Of a stretch of DNA of 64,000 nucleotides, positions 54,282 to 64,000 are shown in pieces. The translations under genes were made by a program, and so were the position numbers. This DNA comes from JBEVJK01 sp963791325 (GTDB lineage: Bacteria > Pseudomonadota > Alphaproteobacteria > Rhizobiales > Rhizobiaceae). The stretch spans positions 310,001 to 374,000 of the forward strand of contig CAWBRU010000003.1 in assembly GCA_963791325.1 (NCBI GenBank), in the 5' to 3' direction. Below the pieces are notes generated by a model that saw only the letters and a list, made by a program, of their open reading frames with translations, was not told the origin of the DNA and searched no databases. Position 1 is the first letter of the stretch; every line of letters begins with the position of its first letter.

Positions 54282-55295
54282 ATGGCCGGACTGGATGCCT
54301 CGATCCTGTCGATCAGCGCCTTCGCTGCGGTCAGCGCCGGCGCACTGGCCTATGCCGTTTTGGGCGGCCGTATCGCCGCCGAGCAATCGCTGGAAAAGCG
54401 CAAGCAGCTCGTTAAGCGCTCCGATAGCGAGCGGGCAACGGCCAAGAGCACGCGCGACCGGGTCAGCGAAACAGCCAAGCGCCGCAAATCGGTCCAGGAA
54501 ACCGTCAAGGAGCTCGAGCAGCGGCAGAAGGTGAAGGACCGGGCGCTCAGGCGGCCGCCGCTGAGGATCCAGCTGCGGCAAGCCGGAATGCAGACATCGG
54601 TCGAGGGCTTCTACATCTACTCTGCCATCAGCGGACTGATCGTCGCGGCGGCCATCGTGGTGGTCGGCGCGCCCCTTGTCGTCCTGCCGGCTGGCGCCTT
54701 GGCCGGCGCGGTCGGGTTGCCGCGCTGGTTCGTGGCCTTCAAGCGCAATCGGCGAATGACCCGCTTCCTCGAAGAATTTCCCAACGCGCTCGATATCGTC
54801 GTCCGCGCCATCCGTTCGGGTTTGCCGCTTCATGACGGCATCCGGCTGATCGCATCGGAATCGCCGGAGCCGGTGCGCGGCGAGTTCCGCCGCATCGTCG
54901 AGGCGCAGCAGATCGGCCTATCCATCCCGGACGCTGCCTCGCGCATGCAGGAGACGATGCCTTGCCCGGAGGCCGGCTTCTTCGGCGTGGTCATCCAGAT
55001 TCAGAACCAGGCCGGCGGCAACATTTCCGAGGCGCTCGACAATTTGTCGCGGGTGCTGCGTGACCGCAAGCGCATGAAGGCGAAGATCAAGGCCCTGTCG
55101 ATGGAAGTGAAGGTCTCGGCCGTCATCATCGGAGCCTTGCCGTTTGTCGTCGCCACCCTGGTGATGATGCTGAACCCCGGATACATCCTGCCGCTGTTTT
55201 TGACCTCGACGGGCAACGTCATTCTCGCCGGCGCCGGAATTTGGATGGCCATCGGCCTCCTGGTCATGCGGCAGATGATGAACTTGAAGGTTTGA
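54282..55295 (+). CDS. tadB: Inner-membrane platform protein TadB
   Basis: 337-residue GspF-type platform protein. A signal-anchor-like helix opens the protein, a charged region (residues 30-90) follows, and the T2SSF domain covers NALDIVVRAIRSGLPLHDGI, residues 165-290, with flanking helices (GLIVAAAIVVVGAPLVVLPA; FVVATLVMMLNPGYILPLFL). Start ATG 54282; frame open upstream into cpaF. It pairs with TadC. Confidence 0.93.
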   Translation: MAGLDASILSISAFAAVSAGALAYAVLGGRIAAEQSLEKRKQLVKRSDSERATAKSTRDRVSETAKRRKSVQETVKELEQRQKVKDRALRRPPLRIQLRQAGMQTSVEGFYIYSAISGLIVAAAIVVVGAPLVVLPAGALAGAVGLPRWFVAFKRNRRMTRFLEEFPNALDIVVRAIRSGLPLHDGIRLIASESPEPVRGEFRRIVEAQQIGLSIPDAASRMQETMPCPEAGFFGVVIQIQNQAGGNISEALDNLSRVLRDRKRMKAKIKALSMEVKVSAVIIGALPFVVATLVMMLNPGYILPLFLTSTGNVILAGAGIWMAIGLLVMRQMMNLKV

Positions 55296-55306
55296 GGACG
55301 GGGATC

Positions 55307-56302
55307 ATGATCGACCGCTTGGTGGCCATCTTCACCAACTCGTCCTCTCTGGTCGCCGTGCTGGTCGGCGTTGCCGCTTTTGCCACGCTCTACTCGTTGG
55401 TGCCCGGCTTTGTTGCCAACCGGCTCAAGGATCGGATGAAGTCGGTTGCGATCGAGCGCGAGGAGCTGCGTGCCAAGCAGCGGGTTCGCCTGGCGGCAGA
55501 GTCCGACCGCCGCCGCCATAACCTCCGCGACGAGGGCTCCGCACTCACCGGATTTGTCGAGCGCCTTGACTTGCGCCGCGCGCTGATCGACGAGGCGGCC
55601 CTGGGCCGGCTGCGCGCCGCCGGCTTCCGCGGCCAGAACCCGCTGACGCGCTTCCTGTTCTTCCGCCTGGTTCTGCCGCTGATATTCGCGGCCGGGGCAG
55701 CCGCCGTTTTGTTCGGGCTCGGCGCGTTGGCTCAAGCGCCGCTGCCGATCAAGCTTCTGATCTGTGTCGGCGCGGCCTATGCAGGCTTCTATGCGCCGGT
55801 TCTCTATGTCCGCGACCGCGCCCAAAAGCGGCAGAAATCGATCGAGCGTGCCTGGCCGGACGCGCTCGACCTTCTGCTGATCTGTGTCGAAGCGGGCATG
55901 TCGGTCGAGGCAGGGCTGCGCAAGGTGTCGGAAGAGATCGGCTCGCAATCCGTCGACCTCGCCGAGGAGTTCGTGCTCACCAATGCCGAACTGTCGTTCC
56001 TGCAGGAGCGGAGACTGGCCTATGAAAATCTGGGCACCCGCACCGGCCTCGGCACCGTCAAGGCCGTCGGGCAGGCGCTGATTCAGGCCGAACGCTACGG
56101 CACACCCGTGGCGACAGCCTTGCGCGTGCTCGCCAACGACAGCCGCGAAACGCGCATGAACGAGGCGGAGAAGCGGGCGGCAGCGCTGCCGCCGAAGCTG
56201 ACGGTGCCGATGATCCTGTTCTTTCTGCCGGTGTTGTTCGCCGTCATTCTCGGTCCGGCGATCATGCGCGCCCTGGCCTATCAGCACGGCGGCACCATGT
56301 GA
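55307..56302 (+). CDS. tadC: Inner-membrane platform protein TadC
   Basis: 331-residue TadC. A first helix (LVAIFTNSSSLVAVLVGVAA) and a cytoplasmic region precede two central helices, then the T2SSF segment ALDLLLICVEAGMSVEAGLR near residue 185 and a terminal helix (PMILFFLPVLFAVILGPAIM). ATG 55307 lies 11 bases after tadB's stop. It is the last gene of the plus-strand cpa/tad operon and is convergent with tadD. Confidence 0.93.
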   Translation: MIDRLVAIFTNSSSLVAVLVGVAAFATLYSLVPGFVANRLKDRMKSVAIEREELRAKQRVRLAAESDRRRHNLRDEGSALTGFVERLDLRRALIDEAALGRLRAAGFRGQNPLTRFLFFRLVLPLIFAAGAAAVLFGLGALAQAPLPIKLLICVGAAYAGFYAPVLYVRDRAQKRQKSIERAWPDALDLLLICVEAGMSVEAGLRKVSEEIGSQSVDLAEEFVLTNAELSFLQERRLAYENLGTRTGLGTVKAVGQALIQAERYGTPVATALRVLANDSRETRMNEAEKRAAALPPKLTVPMILFFLPVLFAVILGPAIMRALAYQHGGTM

Positions 56303-56350
56303 GCCTGGCTGATCGCAGCCGGCCTGCTTGGCGCACTCCGGGCGTGATGC

Positions 56351-57172
56351 TCAATTCTGAGCCGGCTTATTCTTCCGCGTGTCTTCCTTCTTGAGCTCAC
56401 CCCACGCGTTCTGCTGGGCCAGCATCTTGCGCAGGTAGGCGACGTTGGCCTCGGCCTGGTCGGCCGACAGCTCACGGCGTGCAATCCCCTCGGCCTCGTC
56501 GAAGCGGCCTTGCAGCCCGACCACCAGCGCCAGATTCTGGCGGACCCGGCTGTCGGCCCCCTGGCTCTTGGCGGCGTCGCGCAAATAGCGTTCGGCCGTC
56601 CGCAGGTCGCCTTCCAGCACGTAGGACATTCCGAGGTTTGAGAGCACGGAAGGCTCGCTCGGCTTGAGGTCGAGTGCCTTGCTGTAGAAAGCGCGGGCAT
56701 CGGCCGGCTTGCCCAGCTGGTCGAGGATCGCACCTTCGGCCGAGAGCAGCCTCCAATCCGGATATTCCGGCGTCTGCGCCCGCCGGACGGCGTCGAGCGC
56801 CGGCTCGAATTGGCCGTCAGCCGCGAGCGCCTTGCCGTAAGCGGCAAGCACGATCCGATCCCTCGGTTCGGCGATGGCGAGCTTGCGCATCACCGCCAGC
56901 GACTGGTCGGGATTGCCGTTCATCTGCAGCGCGTTGGCGTAGGCGAGTGCGGTGGTCTTGTCGGTCGGGTTGCGCGCATAAGCTTGACCGAGCGGGCCGA
57001 TGGCGCGCTGCAATTCGACCGCCGTCAGCGCTTCGAGCCGTGGGGCGCCTGCCGTGATCGAGCCGGTGGTGATCTTATCCTTGGCGCAGCCGCTGAGGCC
57101 GAGCCCGATCGACGCGGCCACGAGCAGGGCTGTCAACCAACTGCCGTGCCACGCGCTGGTGCGCTGAGACAT
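56351..57172 (-). CDS. tadD: TPR lipoprotein TadD
   Basis: 273-residue protein with signal sequence and lipobox GLSGC near residue 25-29, then about five TPR units (LGQAYARNPTDKTTALAYAN; FYSKALDLKPSEPSVLSNLG; ERYLRDAAKSQGADSRVRQN). In Aggregatibacter TadD helps secretin assembly. It is transcribed separately, on the minus strand, convergent with tadC. A CtrA-like site lies about 80 bases upstream. Confidence 0.92.
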   Translation of the reverse strand: MSQRTSAWHGSWLTALLVAASIGLGLSGCAKDKITTGSITAGAPRLEALTAVELQRAIGPLGQAYARNPTDKTTALAYANALQMNGNPDQSLAVMRKLAIAEPRDRIVLAAYGKALAADGQFEPALDAVRRAQTPEYPDWRLLSAEGAILDQLGKPADARAFYSKALDLKPSEPSVLSNLGMSYVLEGDLRTAERYLRDAAKSQGADSRVRQNLALVVGLQGRFDEAEGIARRELSADQAEANVAYLRKMLAQQNAWGELKKEDTRKNKPAQN

Positions 57173-57241
57173 CCCTTTTTGCCCTTCTGCCCATCGACGG
57201 TCGCCAGCCGTCTACCCATCGCCAGAAATATTCTGTTAACC

Positions 57242-57256
57242 CTAACGGATGGTTAA
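57242..57256 (-). promoter_or_regulatory. CtrA-like site before tadD
   Basis: On the minus strand, TTAACCAT (57256-57249) is a perfect match to the commonly quoted CtrA half-site, and TTAA-N7-TTAG (57256-57242) differs by one base from TTAA-N7-TTAA. A further TTAAC begins four bases on. It lies about 70-84 bases upstream of the tadD start codon. Confidence 0.6.
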
Positions 57257-57304
57257 AACGCACTGATTCGGCCGTGCGCCCGTTCGGTGCCAGGAAAGCC
57301 ATCG

Positions 57305-58687
<1,383 letters not shown>

Positions 58688-58785
58688 TCGAAATGAGCAG
58701 AGGTCTCCCGAAGATCAGGCAGGAACAATGGATGAAGCGAGATGACGTCGCGAAGCAATGGCGTCGCGCTTAGGAGCTGACGGCC

Positions 58786-59199
58786 GTGTTTTACCATTCG
58801 ATCGTCGATGAAACGGATCCGAAACAATTTGCGGAGACGATGTGGCCGATGGCGGTTCATCTTCGTCCTAGCCAAGCTCTCCGGCTTTGGCAGCAAGTTG
58901 CCTTGTCCGAGGTGCGCGCCGACGTGCCCGATCTCACCATGCGCCAGGTGGCGATCCTGATGACGATCTATCTGGATCCGCCGCCCCACACGGTGCGCGG
59001 GCTGGCCGCCAAGCTCGGCGTCACCAAACCGGTGATCACCCGCGCGCTGGACACCATGGGTGCGCTGAAACTGGTGTCGCGCCATCGCGATGAGCGCGAC
59101 CGTCGCAACGTGCTGGTCAAGCGCACGGTGGACGGCGCCCTCTTCGTCGAGCGGCTTGGCGACGTCATCATCGCCAAAGGCGGGGAACTGCCGCTGTGA
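58786..59199 (+). CDS. MarR-family transcriptional regulator
   Basis: 137-residue regulator. The winged helix reads LTMRQVAILMTIYLDPPPHT, then VRGLAAKLGVTKPVITRALD with the recognition helix, then the wing RHRDERDRRNVLVKR. Start GTG 58786 has AGGAG nine bases upstream; ATG 58840 is an alternative. The stop TGA overlaps the GTG of the next gene (GTGA). Coupling to a cell-wall hydrolase suggests a shared regulon; effector unknown. Confidence 0.88.
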   Translation: MFYHSIVDETDPKQFAETMWPMAVHLRPSQALRLWQQVALSEVRADVPDLTMRQVAILMTIYLDPPPHTVRGLAAKLGVTKPVITRALDTMGALKLVSRHRDERDRRNVLVKRTVDGALFVERLGDVIIAKGGELPL

Positions 59200-60053
59200 G
59201 CCCGCGTGACGGCCGCCTGCATGCGTTCCGGCAGGATCTGGCCGATGAACGGCTGGCCGGAGAGGTCGAGGCCGAACGATTCGTAGCCGGCAGAGCGGCG
59301 ACGGTCGCGGTGCCGGTCGCCGATCTGCGCCGCGAGCCGCGGCCCGATGCCGGCTTGAGCACGCAACTCCTGCTCGGCGACCCCGTGCGCGTCTACGAGG
59401 AAAGGGAAGGCTGGGCCTGGCTCCAAAGCGAGCGCGACGGCTATGTCGGCTACGCCGGCGCCGGCGCGCTGGGACCCGTCCCGACGTCGCTGCCGAGCCA
59501 TATCGTGCGGGTGCCGCGCACCTTCGTCTATCCCGGCCCGGATCTCAAATCGCCGCCGCTGGCGACGCTTTCCCTGGGGGCCCGGCTGCGGGTGAGCGAC
59601 CGCGCCGAGACCCGCGGAACGGCCTACGCTATCCTGGCCGGCGGCGGCGCCGTCGTGGCCGGACATGTTGCCGGGCTCGGCGATCCGCCGGTCCAGGATT
59701 ATGTTGCGGTTGCCGAGAGCCTGCTCGGCACGCCCTATCTATGGGGTGGCGCCAGCGCGTTCGGATTGGATTGCTCGGGTCTGGTTCAGCTTGCCATGCA
59801 CATGGCCGGCCGTCCGGTGCCGCGCGACAGCGACATGCAGGCCGCAGCGATCGGGGCCGCGCTCGACCCCGCCGGCGGTTTGCAACGGGGCGACCTGGTG
59901 TTCTGGAAGGGCCATGTGGCGATGCTTACGGATCCGGAGACGATCCTCCACGCCAGCGGCCACAGCATGCAGGTGTCGCGCGAGGCTTTCGCCGAGGCCA
60001 AGCAGCGCATCGCTTATCTCTACGGCGTGCCGACCGGCTTTCGCCGCCCCTGA
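59196..60053 (+). CDS. NlpC/P60 cell-wall hydrolase
   Basis: 285-residue cell-wall hydrolase with two SH3-like repeats (VADLRREPRPDAGLSTQLLL, residues 45-70, and a second about 100-160) and a C-terminal NlpC/P60 domain: GASAFGLDCSGLVQLAMHMA near residue 185 with the catalytic Cys, KGHVAML near 247 with the His and HASGHS as third residue. No signal peptide is evident, so export is not shown. It starts at GTG 59196, coupled to MarR. Its stop abuts the stop of the convergent reductase gene. Confidence 0.92.
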   Translation: MSPRDGRLHAFRQDLADERLAGEVEAERFVAGRAATVAVPVADLRREPRPDAGLSTQLLLGDPVRVYEEREGWAWLQSERDGYVGYAGAGALGPVPTSLPSHIVRVPRTFVYPGPDLKSPPLATLSLGARLRVSDRAETRGTAYAILAGGGAVVAGHVAGLGDPPVQDYVAVAESLLGTPYLWGGASAFGLDCSGLVQLAMHMAGRPVPRDSDMQAAAIGAALDPAGGLQRGDLVFWKGHVAMLTDPETILHASGHSMQVSREAFAEAKQRIAYLYGVPTGFRRP

Positions 60054-60995
60054 TCAGTACCCCGCCGCCCGGTCGACCACATTGCCGAGCGGCTCGCCCC
60101 GCTCGAGCGCGTCCATCTGCGCAAGCATCAGCGGAACCAGATGATTGGGGTCGGACGTAGCCGCCGCATGCGGCGTCATCAGCACCTTCGGATGGTTCCA
60201 GAGCCGGCTCTCCTTGGGCAGCGGCTCGACTTCGAACACGTCGAGGCTCGCTTCCTTCAAGGTGGCGTCATCGAGCGCGCGTAGGATGTCGTCATCGCGC
60301 TGCAGCCGGCCGCGGCCGGCGCTGATCAGCACCGCGCCGCCAATTCCGTTGCGCTGGCGCAATTGCCGCAGCAGCTCATAGTCGATGATGCCTTCGGTTT
60401 CGGCGGTCAGCGGCAGCAGCACCACCAGGATGTCGGTGGCGTTGAGGAACGGGATCAGGCCGCGCTCGCCATGAAAAACGGCGACATCGGTCATCGCGGT
60501 CTCGCGGCGCGTCCAGCCATTGACGCGGAACCGCAGCTTGAGCAAGGCGGTCGCCGCCGCGCGGCCCAGCTGACCGAATCCCATAATGCCCACGGCGATG
60601 TCGCTCGCCACCCGCTGCGGCGCTTCATGCCAGACCTGCCGGCCCTGCTGGCTGCGGTAGAGCAGGCCCTGGCGGTGATGGTCGAGCACCCGCCAGACCA
60701 CGTATTCGGTCATATGCTGGGCGAGATTGTCTGCGACGACGCGCACGATCGGCACGTCGGGCACCGTGCGGTCCTGCATCAGGTGGTCGACGCCGGCCCC
60801 GATCGAAAACACGGCGCGCAGATTAGGCAGCCGGGAGAGCAGATTGGCCGGCTGCTTCCAGACCACGGCATAGGTGATGGTCGGATCGTCGGGGCGGTCC
60901 GGCTCCAGGGCGACGCTGCGCTCGGCCGAAAGCAGTTCGTGCCAGCGCTGCGGGTGAAACCCGGTCACGGCAAGCAGGATGCGGCCTTTGTCCAT
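60054..60995 (-). CDS. GhrA-type glyoxylate/hydroxypyruvate reductase
   Basis: 313-residue D-2-hydroxyacid dehydrogenase of the GhrA type, shorter than the reductase at 33558. The nucleotide loop is VGIMGFGQLGRAAATALLKL near residue 135, catalytic Arg in VLISAGRGRLQRDDDI near 225, Glu in EASLDVFEVEPLP and His in MTPHAAATSD near 280. Start ATG 60995. Zero bases separate its stop from the NlpC stop. Confidence 0.9.
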   Translation of the reverse strand: MDKGRILLAVTGFHPQRWHELLSAERSVALEPDRPDDPTITYAVVWKQPANLLSRLPNLRAVFSIGAGVDHLMQDRTVPDVPIVRVVADNLAQHMTEYVVWRVLDHHRQGLLYRSQQGRQVWHEAPQRVASDIAVGIMGFGQLGRAAATALLKLRFRVNGWTRRETAMTDVAVFHGERGLIPFLNATDILVVLLPLTAETEGIIDYELLRQLRQRNGIGGAVLISAGRGRLQRDDDILRALDDATLKEASLDVFEVEPLPKESRLWNHPKVLMTPHAAATSDPNHLVPLMLAQMDALERGEPLGNVVDRAAGY

Positions 60996-61058
60996 CGACG
61001 GTCTGAGCTCCTCGGCCAGGAGACAGATGCTAAAGCCAGCCCGGCGACCGCGAAAGCC

Positions 61059-62690
61059 CTATTGGCTGACTGCGGCAGTGGGAGCGGTCTCGATGCGGAA
61101 CGCGGCCGAAATCAGCGCCTTGGTGTAGTCGCTGCGCGGCTGCTCGAAGATCTGCTGCGCCGGACCATATTCGACCACCTTGCCGTTGCGCATCACCATG
61201 ACCTCGTTGGCCAAGGCGCGGATCACCTTGAGATCGTGGCTGATGAACAGATAGGCAAGGTCGTGCTTGGCCTGCAGGGCGCGCAACAGATCGACAACCT
61301 GCGCCTGGACGCTCATGTCGAGCGCCGAAGTCGGCTCGTCGAGCATGACGAAGCGTGGATTGAGCACCATAGCGCGGGCAATCGCGATGCGCTGGCGCTG
61401 ACCGCCGGAAAATTCGTGCGGATAGCGGTGGCGCGTCGCCGGATCGAGCCCGACCTCGCCCATCGCCGCAATCACTTTCTGGTCGCGCGCGTCGCCCGTC
61501 AGCCGCGGCTCGTGGATCTTCAGGCCTTCCTCGATGATCTCGGACACCGACATGCGCGGACTAAGCGAGCCGAACGGGTCTTGAAAGACGATCTGCAGCT
61601 GGCGTCGAAGCGGGCGCATCTCACTGAACGACAGGCGTTCGATGTCTTGGCCGTCGAAGCGGATCGCGCCGGTCGAGGAGATCATCCGCGACAGCGCCAA
61701 GCCAAGCGTCGTCTTGCCGGAACCGGATTCGCCGACCACTCCGAGCGTCTGGCCGGCGCGCACCGCGACATCGATGCCGTCGACGGCTTTGACATGGTCG
61801 ACGACGCGCCGGAAGAAGCCCTGCTTGATCGGAAACCACACCTTCACGTCCTTGCCCGCCATCACTACGGGAGCGCTCCGGTCGGCGGCGGGCGGCTGTC
61901 CCTTCGGCTCGGCGGCGAGCAGGTGGCGCGTATAAGCATGCTGCGGGTGCTCGAAGATTGCTTTCGTCGGCCCGCTCTCGACGATCCGGCCCTTCGTCAT
62001 CACGCAGACGCGGTCGGCGATCTTGCGCACGATGCCGAGATCGTGGGTGATGAACAGCATTGCCATGCGCTTGCGCTGCTTGAGCCCCGCAAGCAGCTCC
62101 AGAATCTGCGCCTGCACGGTGACATCGAGCGCGGTGGTCGGCTCGTCGGCGATCAACAGCTCGGGCTCGTTGGCGAGCGCCATGGCGATCATCACCCGCT
62201 GCCGCTGGCCGCCCGACAGCTGGTGCGGATAGGCATCGAGCCGCTTCTCGGGGTCGCGGATGCCGACTTCCTTGAGCAGCGCCAAAGTCCGGGCCCGGGC
62301 TTCCGCGTCGCGCAGCCCCTGGTGCAGCTTGAGCACCTCGGCGATCTGTCGCTCGATGGTGTGCAACGGATTGAGCGACGTCATCGGCTCCTGGAAGATC
62401 ATGGTAATCTTGTTGCCGCGCACCTTGCGCAGCTGGCGGTCGCTCATCGCCAGCAGATTGTCGCCGCCGAACAGGATCTCTCCAGACGGATGGCTGGCCG
62501 GCGGATAGGGCAGCAGCTTGAGCACCGAGAGCGCGGTGACCGACTTGCCCGAGCCGGACTCGCCGACCAGCGCCACGGTCTCGCCCGCGGCCACGTCGAA
62601 GGAGACATGGTCGACCGCCCGGGACGCCTGCTCGCCTTGGGTGAAGTCGACCGACAGGTCGCGCACGGAGAGAAGAGCGGGCTTGGTCAT
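61059..62690 (-). CDS. yejF: ABC transporter ATP-binding protein YejF-type
   Basis: 543-residue protein with two ABC cassettes fused. Cassette 1: Walker A LVGESGSGKSVTALSVLKLL near residue 40, signature LSGGQRQRVMIAMALANEPE and Walker B LLIADEPTTALD. Cassette 2: VVGESGSGKTTLGLALSRMI near residue 318, FSGGQRQRIAIARAMVLNPR and FVMLDEPTSALD. The fused form is typical of the YejABEF peptide (microcin C) importer. Its ATG overlaps the yejE stop (ATGA). Confidence 0.93.
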   Translation of the reverse strand: MTKPALLSVRDLSVDFTQGEQASRAVDHVSFDVAAGETVALVGESGSGKSVTALSVLKLLPYPPASHPSGEILFGGDNLLAMSDRQLRKVRGNKITMIFQEPMTSLNPLHTIERQIAEVLKLHQGLRDAEARARTLALLKEVGIRDPEKRLDAYPHQLSGGQRQRVMIAMALANEPELLIADEPTTALDVTVQAQILELLAGLKQRKRMAMLFITHDLGIVRKIADRVCVMTKGRIVESGPTKAIFEHPQHAYTRHLLAAEPKGQPPAADRSAPVVMAGKDVKVWFPIKQGFFRRVVDHVKAVDGIDVAVRAGQTLGVVGESGSGKTTLGLALSRMISSTGAIRFDGQDIERLSFSEMRPLRRQLQIVFQDPFGSLSPRMSVSEIIEEGLKIHEPRLTGDARDQKVIAAMGEVGLDPATRHRYPHEFSGGQRQRIAIARAMVLNPRFVMLDEPTSALDMSVQAQVVDLLRALQAKHDLAYLFISHDLKVIRALANEVMVMRNGKVVEYGPAQQIFEQPRSDYTKALISAAFRIETAPTAAVSQ

Positions 62691-63838
62691 CTGAACGTCT
62701 TGCGCGGATCGAAGGCGTCGCGGGTGGCCTCGCCGATGAAGATCAGCAGCGACAGCATGATCGACAGCGTGAAGAAACCCGTCATGCCGAGCCAGGGCGC
62801 ATTCAAGTTGCGTTGGCCCTGCTTCAACAGCTCGCCGAGCGAGGCCGAGCCTGGCGGCAGGCCGAAGCCCAGGAAGTCGAGCGAGGTGAGCGTCGAAATC
62901 GAACCATTGAGGATGAACGGCAGGAAGGTCAGCGTCGCCACCATCGCATTGGGCAGGAGGTGGCGATACATGATGGTGAGGTTGGGGACACCGAGCGCAC
63001 GCGCTGCATTGACATATTCGAAGTTGCGGGCGCGCAGGAACTCGGCGCGAACCACGCCGACCAGCGCCACCCAGGAAAAGGCCAGCATGATGCCGAGCAG
63101 GATGAAGAAGCCCGGCGGCAGCACGGCCGAGATGATCAGGATCAGGTAGAGCACCGGGATCGCCGACCAGATCTCGATGAAGCGCTGGAAGCTGAGGTCG
63201 GTCCAGCCTCCGAAATAGCCCTGCACCGCACCCGCGCCCACTCCGATCACGGTCGCGGCGAGCGTCAGCGTCAGTCCGAACAGGACCGAGATGCGAAAGC
63301 CGTAGATGACCCGCGCCAGAACGTCGCGCGCCTGATCGTCTGTGCCCAGCCAGTTCCAGTTGCCGAGCGTGCAGTTCTCATCCTCGACACCCTTTGGGTA
63401 GCGGCTGCAGCGCGTCTCCCGGTCGTAGAGCCAGGACGGCTTTGCCGGAGCGGCCGCGGGGATGTCGTTGTTGACGGTGCGGTAGGAGTAGCGGATCGGT
63501 GGCCAGATCAGCCAGCCATTGGCCTCGATCTCATCCGCAATCACCGGGTCCCGATAGTCGGTCACCGCATAGAAGCCGCCGAACTTCTCTTCGGGGTAGT
63601 CGACGACCACCGGAAACAGCAGCTCGCCCTTATAGAAGGCGATCAGCGGCCGATCATTGGCGATGAACTCGGCAAACAGCGACAGCACGAACAGCACCAG
63701 GAAGATCGCCAGCGACCAGGCACCCCGCCGATTGGCCTTGAAACTCCGCCAGCGGCGCTGGTTGAGGGGCGAAAGCCAGGGACGCGCGGTGGCCTCGCGC
63801 ATGGTCTCGACCGCCGCTTTGGCCTGGATGTCCGACAT
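62687..63838 (-). CDS. yejE: ABC transporter permease YejE-type
   Basis: 383-residue permease with a cytoplasmic N-terminus, a first helix (WSLAIFLVLFVLSLFAEFIA), a periplasmic region (residues 60-170) and five helices with the EAA loop ARALGVPNLTIMYRHLLPNA near residue 270. The long N-terminal periplasmic insert is the YejE feature. Start ATG 63838 overlaps the yejB stop (TGATG). Translocation pore with YejB. Confidence 0.93.
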   Translation of the reverse strand: MSDIQAKAAVETMREATARPWLSPLNQRRWRSFKANRRGAWSLAIFLVLFVLSLFAEFIANDRPLIAFYKGELLFPVVVDYPEEKFGGFYAVTDYRDPVIADEIEANGWLIWPPIRYSYRTVNNDIPAAAPAKPSWLYDRETRCSRYPKGVEDENCTLGNWNWLGTDDQARDVLARVIYGFRISVLFGLTLTLAATVIGVGAGAVQGYFGGWTDLSFQRFIEIWSAIPVLYLILIISAVLPPGFFILLGIMLAFSWVALVGVVRAEFLRARNFEYVNAARALGVPNLTIMYRHLLPNAMVATLTFLPFILNGSISTLTSLDFLGFGLPPGSASLGELLKQGQRNLNAPWLGMTGFFTLSIMLSLLIFIGEATRDAFDPRKTFR

Positions 63839-64000
63839 CAGACATCCCTCCGCTCGAAATCGATGCGCGGATCGATCCAGGTGTAGATCAGATCCGACAG
63901 CAGATTGATGAACAGTCCGAGCAGGGAGAAGATGTAGAGGTTGGCGAACACCACGGGATAATCACGGTCGAGCACCGAGCGGTAGCCGAGCAGTCCGAGG
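63838..64000 (-). CDS. yejB: ABC transporter permease YejB-type, partial
   Basis: The C-terminal 53 residues of a permease: LGYRSVLDRDYPVVFANLYI, LLGLFINLLSDLIYTWIDPR and the end RIDFERRDV. This is the YejB/DppB-type C-terminus. It continues beyond the window. The expected order upstream is yejA, the substrate-binding protein, which would lie outside. Confidence 0.85.
   Translation of the reverse strand, partial: LGLLGYRSVLDRDYPVVFANLYIFSLLGLFINLLSDLIYTWIDPRIDFERRDV

Noticed and set aside
60363..63149. 928-codon plus-strand frame opposite ghrA-like, yejF and yejE genes
   Set aside because: Lies entirely antisense to clear ABC transporter genes; composition is shadow-like.

Overview
The window is GC-rich chromosomal DNA of an alphaproteobacterium, almost certainly of the order Hyphomicrobiales (Rhizobiales). 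The evidence is gene order: tsaB-rimI-plsC-miaB-phoH-ybeY-corC-lnt-XRE regulator-metK-trmB-rimP-nusA-ylxR-infB-rbfA-truB-rpsO-pnp, a divergent irr / fabA-fabB-fabI pair, rpsT-dnaA-dnaN-recF, and a cpa/tad Flp-pilus locus. No insertion sequence, prophage, CRISPR array or tRNA gene was recognised. I did no database search; family names rest on motifs and order.

Layout. 1-2505: the start of a DUF892 ferritin-like gene, a gene-poor 0.7 kb, then a DGPF/YCII protein paired with an ECF42-type sigma factor. 2469-7860: cysK, an orphan hydantoinase A-like protein and malate synthase G. 7870-28449: the long core run for tRNA modification, ribosome maturation, envelope acylation, SAM synthesis and translation/transcription factors. 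28541-32811: a 16S-type methyltransferase, fabI-fabB-fabA on the minus strand and irr on the plus strand. 32836-37096: an SH3 protein, a 2-hydroxyacid dehydrogenase, a two-subunit aconitase X, and a MoeB-like E1 enzyme. 37129-42279: recF, dnaN, dnaA and rpsT (minus strand) with an 824-base dnaA-rpsT gap that may hold the origin. 42435-45374: enoyl-CoA hydratase, mutM, deoB. 45472-57172: the Flp pilus locus in two divergent blocks plus tadD. 57305-64000: leucyl aminopeptidase, MarR, NlpC/P60, a GhrA-like reductase and the end of a yej-type oligopeptide ABC operon that runs off the window.

How genes work together. MiaB, TrmB, TruB, TsaB, RimI, RimP, RbfA, YbeY, InfB and NusA form one decoding and ribosome-assembly block, and MetK supplies its SAM. 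The FabA/FabB/FabI block makes unsaturated fatty acids beside the iron/heme regulator Irr. The cpa/tad block encodes prepilin, prepilin peptidase, secretin, ATPases and platform proteins. Malate synthase G and two glyoxylate/hydroxypyruvate-reductase-like enzymes share a glyoxylate theme.

Most notable. pnp carries a one-base insertion that breaks its frame. cpaB has a short scrambled stretch with net in-frame indels between intact ends. A bipartite palindromic repeat at 34557-34659 supplies the stop codons of both convergent genes beside it. CtrA-like motifs lie in front of cpaB and tadD and in the dnaA-rpsT gap. The aconitase X genes are translationally coupled to a MoeB-like protein that lacks the usual zinc cysteines. 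I did not find a clearly new multi-gene system; the window is mainly core genome with these local oddities.
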